From an uncultured Bilophila sp. (lineage in GTDB: Bacteria; Desulfobacterota; Desulfovibrionia; Desulfovibrionales; Desulfovibrionaceae), in NCBI GenBank assembly GCA_910585945.1, contig CAJUHZ010000003.1, positions 79,182 through 143,181 of the forward strand: 64,000 nucleotides of DNA. Reading direction: 5' to 3'. The first letter of the stretch is position 1, and the number at the start of each line of letters is the position of its first letter. A program made the translations under genes and the position numbers. The notes under the pieces are model-generated. The model did not search any database. It was given only the letters and a program-made list of their open reading frames with translations, and was not told the DNA's origin. Shown one piece after another: positions 33,826-42,313 of the stretch.

Positions 33826-34638
33826 CTACCGATAAATTGCAAGAAGTTCCGGAACTGTCGCTCTATTGTCCCCATTGCAGCTTATAAAACGCTGTACATT
33901 GAATGATTTTATCTCGGCATCCGCATAGAGCTTGCGCGTGATATGTGTATCATGGTTGCTGAGAATAACCGGTATACCCTTATCATGTGCTGCTTTTGAG
34001 AGCATTGCAAGATCTTGTTGATCTCTTATATCAAACTCATTTCCGGCATACGTTGTGAAGCTTGCAGTCTCAGAAAGAGGCACATAGGGAGGATCGCAGT
34101 AAACGATATCTCCTTTCTTCAGTTCATCAAAAGCAGTACGAAAATCACAACATACAAAATGAGTTTCAACTTCCTGTGTTTTTGTATAAAAGTCAGTTAA
34201 TTCTTTTAACGGGAAATACGGTGTCTTGTATTTTCCAAAAGGAACATTAAATTCACCCCTGGAATTATATCTAACCAAACCATTAAATGAATGACGATTC
34301 AGATAGAGTAAAAGCGATCCTCTCTTTCGTGTATCTTTACATGTGTTAAATTCATTACGAATTTCAATATATCGTTCTTTGGTATTGTTTTCAGGGATAA
34401 AAAGGCTTTGACAATACATGATAAAGTCTGTGCCTTCACGCTGGATGTGCTGGTATAAACAAACAAGATCTGCATTTACATCACATATCAATGCAGTTTC
34501 GACTTTCACATTCAGATACACAGCACAAGATCCGGCGAAAGGCTCCACAAAACGGGATCCCGCAGGCAACTCTCTTAAAATTGTATCAAGAATGCGGTAT
34601 TTGCCACCCGCCCATTTTAAAAAGGGTTTTCGTTGCAT
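33826..34638 (-). CDS. dam: Dam-type DNA adenine methylase, orphan and AT-rich
   Basis: N6-adenine methyltransferase of the D12/Dam class, probably GATC-specific. It is 270 aa from MQRKPFLKWAGGKYRI (E. coli Dam is 278). Motifs: FLKWAGGKYRILDTIL (SAM-binding FxGG), FVEPFAGSCAVYLN, ICDVNADLVCLYQ, NRHSFNGLVRYNSRGEFNVP, and catalytic DPPYVPLS. Base composition is much more AT-rich than neighbours, pointing to acquisition. No restriction endonuclease is adjacent, so it is an orphan in this window. Lies between convergent dtd and the Na/Pi transporter gene. Confidence 0.94.
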   Translation of the reverse strand: MQRKPFLKWAGGKYRILDTILRELPAGSRFVEPFAGSCAVYLNVKVETALICDVNADLVCLYQHIQREGTDFIMYCQSLFIPENNTKERYIEIRNEFNTCKDTRKRGSLLLYLNRHSFNGLVRYNSRGEFNVPFGKYKTPYFPLKELTDFYTKTQEVETHFVCCDFRTAFDELKKGDIVYCDPPYVPLSETASFTTYAGNEFDIRDQQDLAMLSKAAHDKGIPVILSNHDTHITRKLYADAEIKSFNVQRFISCNGDNRATVPELLAIYR

Positions 34639-34716
34639 GGAGTCTCCACTTGGTATTCGTACCTGAAATTTGAAAGAAGCTTTCAAATTTTGGCTAATCC
34701 GCAAGCTATGACTCAC

Positions 34717-36453
34717 CTATTGGACATTTTTGAGCCTGTCCCGGGACACGTTGCGGGCCGCGTCGTCGGCTTCGGCCGGCGCCGGGCATACCGGGGCGCT
34801 CCGTCCGGCGAGGCCGGCGCTTTGGGCCGTGCGCGCGATCTTGCGGGCGCGGTAGGCCATGTGTTCCATGGCCGAAAGCAGGTCGATGAACAGCATTTCA
34901 CGATCCGCCTTGCAGGTTCCGCGGGCGAGCCTGTCGATGTGCCGCATCCGCAAGTCCGCTTCCATTTCCCGTACACGGGCGGCACGGGCTTCCGCCTGGA
35001 CGAGGGTTTCGCCGTCGTTGTTCACGAGACCCTGTACGGCCTGACGCACGGTTTCGCGCGCTTCCACATACATGACGGAGAGTTCCTGCATGGCTTCGGC
35101 CGAAAAGCGGCTGTTGCCGGCGCAATACTGATCATGGAGGCGGAGGATCTGTCTGTTCGCGTCCCCGATGCGTTCGAGGTCGCCGCAGCAGGCCACGCAC
35201 ACGCGCAGGAGTTGGGCTGCATCGTCCGCGATGCCCGCTCTGAGGATATCGTCCCCATAGCCGCGGATAGCCCTGTGCAGCGCGTCAAGCTGTTCTTCCA
35301 GCGCAAGGACGTTTTTTCTCGCTGGCGCGCTCTCCCTGTCCCCTTCCTGTCCGTTCGCTTCATGAGGCTCCCGGTCACTGAAGAGAAGCTGTTCGAGGGC
35401 GGTGGTCATGTCCAGAGCCAGGCTCCCCATATGCCCGCATTCGTTCTTTACGGCATCCACCGCCATGACAGGCGTGACGTTGACAAGCCTGGAGTCAAGG
35501 TAGCGTGTTTCGCGCGGGGGTTGGCTTTTCGCCCCATCGGGGATGATTTTTTGAATCAGCCGCGCGAACGCATCTACAAAGGGGAGGAAAAGAAGAGTGT
35601 TGCACACGTTGAACAGGGTGTGCGCGTTGGCGATCTGGTGCCCTATGCTGGACGATGTGGCCTGAACAAGGCCGATATAGAGCGGCATGAGCGGCAGAAA
35701 CACGCACACCCCGATCACGTTGAACAGCACATGGGCGGCGCAGGCCCGGCGGGCCGCACGGTTGGTCCCTATGGCGGCAAGGGCGGCGGTGACCGTGGTG
35801 CCGATATTGTCTCCCAGGATGATGGGAATGGCGGCGTGCAGCGGAAGCAGCCCCTGCATCCCGAGCGCGATGGTCAGCCCTACGGTGGCCGCGCTTGACT
35901 GCACGAAAAAGGTCAGCAGGGTTCCCGCCAGCAGGCCGAGCAGGGGGTTGCCGCTCAGGAGGATGAAAAGCTCCCGCTGATCCCGCAGAAAGCTCATGGC
36001 GTTTTCCATGGTCTGCATGCCGATGAAAAGCAGGCCGAAGCCGAGCAGACCGTTGCCCATGTACTGAAAGCGCTTGGCCGAGCAGAAGAAGGAGAGCGGC
36101 ACGCCCGCGATGATGAAGAGATAGGCGAGGTTTTTTACCTTGAAGGCGAGGATCTGGCCTGTGACCGTCGTGCCTATGTTCGCGCCCATGATGACGCCGA
36201 TAGCCTGTTTGAGCGTCATCAGGCCGGCGTCCACAAAGCTGACGGTCATGACCGTCACCGCGCTGCTGCTCTGCACCAGGACGGTGACGCCTGTTCCCAC
36301 CAGCACCCCGAGCAGCGGCGTGCGGGTAAGGACGCCCACGAGCTTGCGCAGGCGATCTCCGGCCAGAAGCTGGAGCGAGTCGCTGAGAAGCTTGATCGCG
36401 AAGAGAAAAATCCCGATGCCGCCGAAGAGCTGGATAGCGCTCTGAATGGTCAT
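34717..36453 (-). CDS. Na/Pi cotransporter family protein with PhoU-like tail
   Basis: A 578-aa membrane protein. The N-terminal half (about 1-310) has the duplicated NptA/YjbB arrangement with QSSSAVTVMTVSFVDAG and QSSAATVGLTIALGMQG, and the Gly-rich helices GANIGTTVTGQILA and GDNIGTTVTAALAAIG. The C-terminal part (about 340-578) is helical and PhoU-like (LRVCVACCGDLERIGDANRQ). Members import phosphate with sodium or act as phosphate leak regulators. Single gene; 80 bases upstream of dam. Confidence 0.92.
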   Translation of the reverse strand: MTIQSAIQLFGGIGIFLFAIKLLSDSLQLLAGDRLRKLVGVLTRTPLLGVLVGTGVTVLVQSSSAVTVMTVSFVDAGLMTLKQAIGVIMGANIGTTVTGQILAFKVKNLAYLFIIAGVPLSFFCSAKRFQYMGNGLLGFGLLFIGMQTMENAMSFLRDQRELFILLSGNPLLGLLAGTLLTFFVQSSAATVGLTIALGMQGLLPLHAAIPIILGDNIGTTVTAALAAIGTNRAARRACAAHVLFNVIGVCVFLPLMPLYIGLVQATSSSIGHQIANAHTLFNVCNTLLFLPFVDAFARLIQKIIPDGAKSQPPRETRYLDSRLVNVTPVMAVDAVKNECGHMGSLALDMTTALEQLLFSDREPHEANGQEGDRESAPARKNVLALEEQLDALHRAIRGYGDDILRAGIADDAAQLLRVCVACCGDLERIGDANRQILRLHDQYCAGNSRFSAEAMQELSVMYVEARETVRQAVQGLVNNDGETLVQAEARAARVREMEADLRMRHIDRLARGTCKADREMLFIDLLSAMEHMAYRARKIARTAQSAGLAGRSAPVCPAPAEADDAARNVSRDRLKNVQ

Positions 36454-36601
36454 GCCTTTTCACCTTGTGCCCGGCGTACCCCTGTAATCCCGCCCGGCAG
36501 ATGCGGGGACTGGCCCTGATCGAAAGAGAACCGACGTTGATCGGCGTCGTCCGGGGTGGTCCAGGCCCGGTCACGTCCGGTCATGTTCAACCGTCGGCCT
36601 G

Positions 36602-36646
36602 CTTCGGTTCCGCTCGCGTCGGTTCCGCTCGCTTCGGTTCAGCGCG
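36602..36646 (+). repeat. Short tandem repeat, about 15-bp unit
   Basis: TCGGTTCCGCTCGC occurs twice in tandem followed by a degenerate third unit (TCGGTTCAGCGCG). Lies in the gap between the lipoprotein gene and the transporter, overlapping the lipoprotein's last codons. Confidence 0.6.
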
Positions 36647-36830
36647 ATCGCGTCATGCCTGTCCCCATATCCCACTGTCCCTTGACCCTGGCGCGCGCGT
36701 CCCCTGCTGAGCCGCCGCACCCGGCCAGGAGCAGCGCGGCCGCAATCCCGGCCAGAAAGACGGGCAGGATGGAGCGATTCCGCGTGGACGCCGTCTTTCC
36801 CCGCGCGTTCGCTGGGTGCAGCGCGATCAT
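36639..36830 (-). CDS. Small putative lipoprotein coupled to cysE
   Basis: 63 aa. The ATG overlaps the cysE stop in an ATGA arrangement, the main reason to believe it. A basic N-terminus (MIALHPANARGKTASTRNRS) precedes a hydrophobic helix and lipobox LLAGC; the mature part is only about 25 residues (GGSAGDARARVKGQWDMGTG). I do not recognise a family. Function unknown; it would be anchored in the envelope. Confidence 0.55.
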   Translation of the reverse strand: MIALHPANARGKTASTRNRSILPVFLAGIAAALLLAGCGGSAGDARARVKGQWDMGTGMTRSR

Positions 36831-37786
36831 CTGCGCCCTGTCAGCGTATCGCTGGTGGAGCGGTACGCGTCGGACTGAATGCGCCGCTCGCCCGGCGGAA
36901 CGTCGTGATTGACCCACACGTTGCCGCCGATGATCGCCCCCTTGCCGATGGTGACCCGGCCGAGGATGGTCGCTCCGGCATAGACGGTGACATTGTCTTC
37001 CAGAATGGGATGCCGAGGAATGCCCTTGACCAGCAGGCCGTTTTCGTCCTTGGGGAAGGAAAGCGCGCCGAGCGTGACGCCCTGGTACAGGCGGCAGCCC
37101 TTGCCGATGACGCAGGTCTCTCCGATGACCACGCCGGTGCCGTGGTCGATGAAGAATTCCTCCCCGATTTCCGCGCCGGGGTGAATGTCGATGCCGGTGC
37201 GGGAGTGCGCCATTTCCGTAATGATCCTGGGAATGACGGGAACCTGAAGGCGGTACAGCTCGTGCGCGATGCGCTGGTGCGTCATGGCCAGCATGGAAGG
37301 GTAGCAGAAAATGGCTTCGCCGGGGCTTGTCGCGGCCGGGTCGCCCTCATAGGCGGCCTTGGCGTCGGAGGCCAGCAGGCGGCGGATATGCGGCAGGCGA
37401 CGCATGAAGCGCATGGCCTTGTCGCGCGAAATGGCCTCCCGATCCGTGCATTCGGCAGAGGAGGCCGCGCAGGCGAAACAGCCTCCACGCCGGATCTGTT
37501 CCGCAAGGATGCGGCATATGGAATCCAGATTGGCCGAAAGATGGTAGCGGAGGGATTCCATATGCGCGCCCGACATGCCGAAATAGCCCGGAAAGAGCGC
37601 GGCCTGAAGCCGCGACATCAATTCTTCCAGTCTGTCCAGCGAGGGCATGGGCGTGTTGTGCAGGGATCGGTGCAGGACGGTTTCCAGCGATTCCGGCGCG
37701 CACAAGTCTTCTACGACAGCATCAAGATCGGGCAGGGAAGTGGGAGAAAGCGGCGCGAACGCCCTGGAAGCCGAGCCGGAACACAT
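36827..37786 (-). CDS. cysE: Serine O-acetyltransferase
   Basis: Transfers acetyl from acetyl-CoA to L-serine for cysteine synthesis. It is 319 aa, of the longer EpsC-like class. A 150-residue helical N-terminal domain is followed by the left-handed beta-helix hexapeptide repeats. Catalytic and CoA features: HRIAHELYRL-type helix (HQRIAHELYRL), GIDIHPGAEIGEEFFIDHGT with the catalytic His, VVIGETCVIGKGC, GVTLGALSF and RHPILEDNVTVYAGATILG. Lies downstream of dnaB (18 bp). Confidence 0.95.
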   Translation of the reverse strand: MCSGSASRAFAPLSPTSLPDLDAVVEDLCAPESLETVLHRSLHNTPMPSLDRLEELMSRLQAALFPGYFGMSGAHMESLRYHLSANLDSICRILAEQIRRGGCFACAASSAECTDREAISRDKAMRFMRRLPHIRRLLASDAKAAYEGDPAATSPGEAIFCYPSMLAMTHQRIAHELYRLQVPVIPRIITEMAHSRTGIDIHPGAEIGEEFFIDHGTGVVIGETCVIGKGCRLYQGVTLGALSFPKDENGLLVKGIPRHPILEDNVTVYAGATILGRVTIGKGAIIGGNVWVNHDVPPGERRIQSDAYRSTSDTLTGRR

Positions 37787-37804
37787 GAAAAATCTCCTGG
37801 AGTC

Positions 37805-39259
37805 TTATGCCCCTTCGCCCCCCGCCTCGGAAGGCCGGGGGGAAAGACCGGGTTCCAAATCCTCAAAAGCCGTGTACGCGCCGAGAAAGGCCAGCAGGGC
37901 CGTGCCGATGGGGCCGTTGCGCTGCTTGCCGATGATGATTTCCGCCGTGCCCTTGTGCGGGTTGTCGGGCTGCTTGTGGTAGACCTCGTCGCGGTAGATG
38001 AACATGATCACGTCCGCGTCCTGTTCAATGGCGCCCGACTCGCGAAGGTCGGAGAGCAGGGGGCGCTTGTCCGTCCGCTCTTCCAGCTTGCGGTTGAGCT
38101 GGGAAAGAGCGATGACCGGAATGTCCAGTTCCTTGGCGAGCGACTTGAGCGAACGGGAAATTTCCGAAATTTCCTGCTCGCGCGAGTCGGTACGGCGCGA
38201 GCCGCGCATGAGCTGGAGGTAGTCCACCATCACCAGTCCGACCCCGGATTCCGCCTTGAGCCGGCGGGTGCGCGCCCGCAATTCCAGAGGGGAAAGCGCC
38301 GGGGTGTCGTCGATATAGATGGGGGCCTGTCCCAGCACGTCGGCCGCGTTGTACAGCCGGTACCATTCTTCCGAATCAAGATAGCCGCGCCGCAAATGCC
38401 CGAGATCCACCTTGCCCCAGGCGCACAGCATGCGCATCATCAATTGATCCATGGACATTTCCAGGGAAAAGATCGCAACAGGCACGTTGTCCTGCACGGC
38501 CGCGCGCATGGCCATGTTCAGGGCGAAGGCCGTCTTGCCCATGGAGGGGCGGGCCGCCAGCACAATGAGATCCGAAGGCTGAAGGCCGGCCGTCATCTGA
38601 TCCAGGCGATTGTACCCGGTGGTTACGCCTGTAACCTGTTCCTTGCGCTCCATGCGCCGGGTCAGATCTTCAAAAACGCGATTGATGAGTTCCTTGGAAC
38701 TCTTGAACGCCTTGCCGGACGTCCGTTCGGAAATGGAAAAGACGATTTGTTCGGATTCGTCCAGCAGGGTTTCAATGGGGCGCGAGGCGTCGAAGCAGTT
38801 TCCGATAATGTCCGAGCAGGCGTCGATGAGCGAGCGTTGCAGAGCCTTGTCGCGCACGATGGTGGCATAGTACTCGGCGTTCGCGCCGCTGACCACCGTT
38901 TGCGCGAGTTCCGCAAGGTAGGCGGCGCCGCCCACATTTTCCAGTTCGCCGCGGTCTTTCAGGTATGCGGCCGTGGCTACAAGATCGATGGGGGCGTTTT
39001 TTCGGTAAAGTTCCAGAAAGGCCGTAAACAGGGTGCGGTGGGCGGGGAGGTAGAAGTCGTCGGCGGAAAGCGTGTCCGCCAGCGTGTGGAACACGTTGTT
39101 GCGGAAGAAGATGCCGCCGAGCACAGCCTGTTCGGCCTCCACATTGTGGGGCGGAACACGGCGGAGCAGTTCGGTCGACGTGCGGGCGACCGCATCGTCG
39201 CCCGCGCTTCCGCGTGGGCCGGAAGCGCGGGCGGGGAGAGATTTATTCGGCGTCGCCAT
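37805..39259 (-). CDS. dnaB: Replicative DNA helicase DnaB
   Basis: Hexameric 5'-3' helicase of the replication fork. 484 aa from MATPNKSLPARASG, which overlaps the end of rplI by 17 bases; the frame is open further but overlaps more of rplI. N-terminal domain VPPHNVEAEQAVLGGIFF; RecA-like domain with Walker A ARPSMGKTAFALN, Walker B VGLVMVDYLQLM, and ALSQLNRKLEERTDKRP. The arrangement rpsF-rpsR-rplI-dnaB is a conserved order. Confidence 0.97.
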   Translation of the reverse strand: MATPNKSLPARASGPRGSAGDDAVARTSTELLRRVPPHNVEAEQAVLGGIFFRNNVFHTLADTLSADDFYLPAHRTLFTAFLELYRKNAPIDLVATAAYLKDRGELENVGGAAYLAELAQTVVSGANAEYYATIVRDKALQRSLIDACSDIIGNCFDASRPIETLLDESEQIVFSISERTSGKAFKSSKELINRVFEDLTRRMERKEQVTGVTTGYNRLDQMTAGLQPSDLIVLAARPSMGKTAFALNMAMRAAVQDNVPVAIFSLEMSMDQLMMRMLCAWGKVDLGHLRRGYLDSEEWYRLYNAADVLGQAPIYIDDTPALSPLELRARTRRLKAESGVGLVMVDYLQLMRGSRRTDSREQEISEISRSLKSLAKELDIPVIALSQLNRKLEERTDKRPLLSDLRESGAIEQDADVIMFIYRDEVYHKQPDNPHKGTAEIIIGKQRNGPIGTALLAFLGAYTAFEDLEPGLSPRPSEAGGEGA

Positions 39260-39779
39260 CCGTCGCGGCATCCGCAGGAGCGTCGCCCGCGTCCTGATCC
39301 GTTTGAGGGGCCGCTTCTTCCACCACTTCGCCGTGGTGTTCGGAAACAACCTTGACGGTCATGTTGGCGATGACGTCGGCGTGCAGACGCACGCGCACGG
39401 GGTGTTCGCCAAGCGTCCGAATGGCGTGTTCCAGAAGAACGCGACGGCGATCGACTTCGATGCCCTGTTCAGCGAGGGCGTCCCCGATGATGCCGGTGGT
39501 GACGGAGCCGTACAGCTTGTCATTGTCACCGACGCGCATGGGGATGGTGAGGACAAGCCCCTCGATTTTACCGGCAAGTTCGTCGGCGGCGGAGCGCAGA
39601 GCGTCCATGCGGGCCTGGAGCTTCTTGCGTTCCAGTTCAAAAGCCTTCAGGTTGCCCGGCGTGACCAGCATGGCCAGCCCCTGGGGCAGGAGGTAGTTGC
39701 GTCCGTAACCGGCCTTTACCGTCACGACGTCGCCAAGGCGGCCGAGGTTCTCCACGTCGGCACGAAGAATGATTTTCAT
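39243..39779 (-). CDS. rplI: 50S ribosomal protein L9
   Basis: 178 aa. The N-terminal rRNA-binding domain MKIILRADVENLGRLGDVV, followed by VKAGYGRNYLLPQGLA, is diagnostic; a long connecting helix and the C-terminal domain (LYGSVTTGIIGDALAEQGI) follow. An acidic Asp/Ala-rich tail of about 28 residues extends beyond the usual end (about 149). Between rpsR and dnaB, overlapping the start of dnaB. Confidence 0.97.
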   Translation of the reverse strand: MKIILRADVENLGRLGDVVTVKAGYGRNYLLPQGLAMLVTPGNLKAFELERKKLQARMDALRSAADELAGKIEGLVLTIPMRVGDNDKLYGSVTTGIIGDALAEQGIEVDRRRVLLEHAIRTLGEHPVRVRLHADVIANMTVKVVSEHHGEVVEEAAPQTDQDAGDAPADAATDGDAE

Positions 39780-39789
39780 ACCGGCTCTC

Positions 39790-40053
39790 CTAGATGTTGC
39801 TCTTCTTCTTCACTTCGGAAGAATGGCTGGACGTGTAGAACAGGAGGGCCATCTGCCGGGCGCGCTTGATTTCGGTGGAAAGCAGGCGCTGGTGTTTGGC
39901 GCAGGTGCCGGTGATGCGGCGCGCGATGATCTTGCCGCGCTCCGTGATATAGTCACGCAGAATGTCGGGCCGCTTGTAGTCAAGGGGCAGATCCTTGTCC
40001 GCGCAGAAGCGGCAGAACTTGCGCCGCGGGGCAAATTTTTTCTTGAAGGCCAT
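39790..40053 (-). CDS. rpsR: 30S ribosomal protein S18
   Basis: 87 aa. Begins MAFKKKFAPRRKFCRFCADK, giving a CxxC zinc-ribbon-like N-terminus; the core DYKRPDILRDYITERGKIIA and RRITGTCAKHQRLLSTEIKR is unmistakable. Directly abuts rpsF (stop next to start). Confidence 0.97.
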   Translation of the reverse strand: MAFKKKFAPRRKFCRFCADKDLPLDYKRPDILRDYITERGKIIARRITGTCAKHQRLLSTEIKRARQMALLFYTSSHSSEVKKKSNI

Positions 40054-40359
40054 TTACGCAACCTCCCCGGCCGCATCGGCCAGCTTGACGGTGAGGAACT
40101 TGAACACGCCGTCGCTGATGCGGATGTTGCGCTCCAGCTCGGCCACGGCGGCGGCCGGCGCGAGGTATTCCAGGCGCACATAGTACCCGCGCATCTGTTT
40201 GCGCACAGGGTAGGCAAGATCGCGCATGCCCCAGTGATCGGCGGCGACGATGGATCCCTGTTCCCGTTCAATCACGCCGGTGAACACGCCCAGAAGCGCT
40301 TCGCGCGCGTCGGCCGCCAGCTCCGGAGAAAGGAGCAGCAGGGTTTCAAACTTTCTCAT
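40054..40359 (-). CDS. rpsF: 30S ribosomal protein S6
   Basis: 101 aa from MRKFETLLLLSPELAADARE with AAGGAGG upstream. Contains DHWGMRDLAYPVRKQMRGYY and the VRLEYLAP strand of the S6 ferredoxin-like fold. First gene of the ribosomal/dnaB operon. S6-S18 mRNA leaders are autoregulated in some bacteria; I did not identify that motif here. Confidence 0.97.
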   Translation of the reverse strand: MRKFETLLLLSPELAADAREALLGVFTGVIEREQGSIVAADHWGMRDLAYPVRKQMRGYYVRLEYLAPAAAVAELERNIRISDGVFKFLTVKLADAAGEVA

Positions 40360-40458
40360 GAATCCTCCTTGTGGACTGCGGCCCGGCCGGATGTTTTTGG
40401 AATGCGCGAAGGCGCTTTTGGCGCGCCGGCACATCCGCCGAGCAAGGCTGAATGGGTA

Positions 40459-40487
40459 GCACTACCCGCTTGCACGCGGGGTGTCAA
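40459..40487 (-). promoter_or_regulatory. Possible rpsF operon promoter
   Basis: On the minus strand a perfect -35 TTGACA (40487-40482) stands 17 bases from a weak -10, TAGTGC (40464-40459), about 100 bases before the rpsF start. Confidence 0.4.
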
Positions 40488-40491
40488 GCGC

Positions 40492-40507
40492 CTGTCTTCG
40501 GAGACAG
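40492..40507 (-). terminator. Tetraloop hairpin downstream of nitroreductase 1
   Basis: Six-bp stem CTGTCT / AGACAG closed by a TCGG loop (CCGA when read on the minus strand), 79 bases after the nitroreductase stop; no U-run. Confidence 0.3.
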
Positions 40508-40585
40508 CGGCTCCGTTTGAACATGGCGGGCGCGCCGCGTGCGGCCCGGAATAAACCGAAGGCGTCCGCTGGAGACGCGCCGGTT

Positions 40586-41101
40586 CTACGTCCAGCCGTT
40601 GTAATGGATTTTTTCCGGATCGTAGCGATCTTCGCGGCTGAACGGCTGAGCCGGATGGCCGATGACCACAAGCCCGAGCGGGCGGATTTCTTCCGGCAGC
40701 CGGAACAGTTTGCGCATGCCGGCGACACGTTCCGGCACGGGGTGCACCCCGCACCAGACGGTCCCGAGATTCAGGGCGCGCGCCGCCAGGAGCATGTTCT
40801 GAATGGCGGCGGAGGCGTCTTCCACCCAGTACCCGTCCGGTTGAAAGGCCACGCGCGCGTCGGCGCAGACGAGCACGGCCAGAGGCGCCCTGGCGGCCAT
40901 GCCGGCATACGGATGAACAGCGGGAATGGCCTCAAGCAGGGCGCGGTCATTGATCGCCACAAAGCGCCAGCACTGGGTGTTCCGGGCGGTGGGCGCGGCC
41001 ATGGCCGCCGCAAGAATGCGCTGGAGATCCTCGTCGGAAACCGGCTCATCCGTATATTTGCGGATGCTGCGCCGGGTGTGGATGGCTTCAAACACGTCCA
41101 T
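40586..41101 (-). CDS. Nitroreductase-family flavoprotein, copy 1
   Basis: 171 aa FMN-dependent oxidoreductase. Start at MDVFEAIHTRRSIRKYTDEP, the classic N-terminus with the FMN-binding RRSxR segment. Other features: ILAAAMAAPTARNTQCWRFV, WVEDASAAIQNMLLAARALN, LGTVWCGVHP, LGLVVIGHPA. Close paralogue of the next gene (same length, most residues identical), so a tandem duplication. Substrates of such short nitroreductases range from quinones to nitroaromatics; unknown here. Confidence 0.93.
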   Translation of the reverse strand: MDVFEAIHTRRSIRKYTDEPVSDEDLQRILAAAMAAPTARNTQCWRFVAINDRALLEAIPAVHPYAGMAARAPLAVLVCADARVAFQPDGYWVEDASAAIQNMLLAARALNLGTVWCGVHPVPERVAGMRKLFRLPEEIRPLGLVVIGHPAQPFSREDRYDPEKIHYNGWT

Positions 41102-41140
41102 TGTAGTTCTCCCGTTGGCGTTCTGGATCAACCCTCAAAT

Positions 41141-41280
41141 CCGCCTGCCGCAAAGCCGTTGTTGCGTCCGGCGGCGTTGCAGGGCCAACATTGCTCTCTC
41201 GGTATGCTTGATACAGCTTCGCCCAATGTTGTCGTCTTGCTGGCTGAAAAAATCAGCTTTCGCGGACGGCGTTTTCAATG
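41141..41280 (+). repeat. Dispersed intergenic repeat A, copy 4
   Basis: Lies between the two nitroreductase copies. Blocks CCGCCTGCCGCAAAGCCG, TCCGGCGGCGTTGCAGGGCC, CAGCTTCGCCCAATGTTG and TTTCGCGGACGGCGTTTTCA match copies 1 and 2. Confidence 0.8.
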
Positions 41281-41298
41281 GGGGCTGGCCCCGGTTTT

Positions 41299-41814
41299 TC
41301 AGTCCCAGCCGTTGTAGCGGACCTTTTCCGGATCGTAGCGATCTTCGCGGGTGAATTCCCGGGCCGGATGACCAATGACCACAAGCCCGAGCGCGCGGAT
41401 GGCTTCGGGCAGGCGGAACAGCCGGCGGATGCCCTCTTCATACGCGGGATCGGGATGCACGGCGCACCAGACGGTTCCGAGATCCAGAGCGCGCGCCGCC
41501 AGGAGCATGTTCTGAATGGCGGCGGAGGCGTCTTCCACCCAGTATCCGTCCGGCTGGCAGGCCACGCGCGCGTCGGCGCAGACGAGCACGGCCACGGGAG
41601 CCTTGGCGGCCATGCGCGCGTAGGGTTGCACGGTCTGGATGGATTCAAGCAGGGAGCGATCATTGATCACCACAAAGCGCCAGCACTGGGTGTTCCGGGC
41701 AGTGGGCGCGGCCATGCCGGCGGCAAGGATGCGCTGCAGATCCTCGTCGGAAACCGGTTCGTCCGTGTATTTGCGGATGCTGCGCCGGGTGTGGATGGCT
41801 TCAAAAATATCCAT
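41299..41814 (-). CDS. Nitroreductase-family flavoprotein, copy 2
   Basis: 171 aa from MDIFEAIHTRRSIRKYTDEP, same architecture as copy 1. Differences cluster in the ligand side (SLLESIQTVQPYARMAAKAP versus ALLEAIPAVHPYAGMAARAP) and near residues 125-140 (PDPAYEEGIRRLF versus PVPERVAGMRKLF), suggesting divergence in substrate while the FMN site is kept. A separate transcription unit is likely because repeat A separates the pair. Confidence 0.93.
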   Translation of the reverse strand: MDIFEAIHTRRSIRKYTDEPVSDEDLQRILAAGMAAPTARNTQCWRFVVINDRSLLESIQTVQPYARMAAKAPVAVLVCADARVACQPDGYWVEDASAAIQNMLLAARALDLGTVWCAVHPDPAYEEGIRRLFRLPEAIRALGLVVIGHPAREFTREDRYDPEKVRYNGWD

Positions 41815-42313
41815 GCGAACTCCTTGCAAGGTTGCGCGTCGGTTCCTTCACGCGTTTTTTGTCGCGTCCTGGAGCATTTTGCGATGAAAATATCCATTTT
41901 TCAATCGCGGCGTTGCCGTCACTTCCCCGCGAAGCGGGACAGGCGCGGCAAAACGCGGTTTGCCCGCTTGTTCGACACGGGGTCCGCTCTCGCGGCCGCC
42001 GGGCGTTTACCCGCAATTCATTGGGAAAACGCTCTGATGGAGGCTGACTCTGGCCATTTTGCCAGAGTTTCACCACGTCGCCAACGTATTTCTCTCGGGC
42101 GGCCGCGCAGGCCGTGCCGGCTCTGGCATATCGCTTTTTCCGTTTTTTTCTTGACTCCAGAGAGCGGCGATATATGCTCACCCCCGCCCGCCCGTGCCTG
42201 GAGCGGGCGCTTTGTCTGCGGCGCAAGAATCGTGCGCCGTTTTGCATGAGGAATTTTCAACGGCGGAAACAACAGAGGTCGGCGGTGTGTCGGCCGGAGC
42301 TGAAGGAGAGCGT
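41815..42313. other. Divergent intergenic region
   Basis: About 500 bases between nitroreductase 2 and the zinc-ribbon gene. Small frames are open but show no family features. A sigma-70-like promoter for the rightward gene lies at 42151-42178. Confidence 0.5.
42151..42178 (+). promoter_or_regulatory. Predicted sigma-70 promoter
   Basis: TTGACT (42151-42156), 16-bp spacer, TATGCT (42173-42178), with a T-run immediately upstream. Transcription would start near 42185, about 130 bases before the zinc-ribbon gene. Confidence 0.5.
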
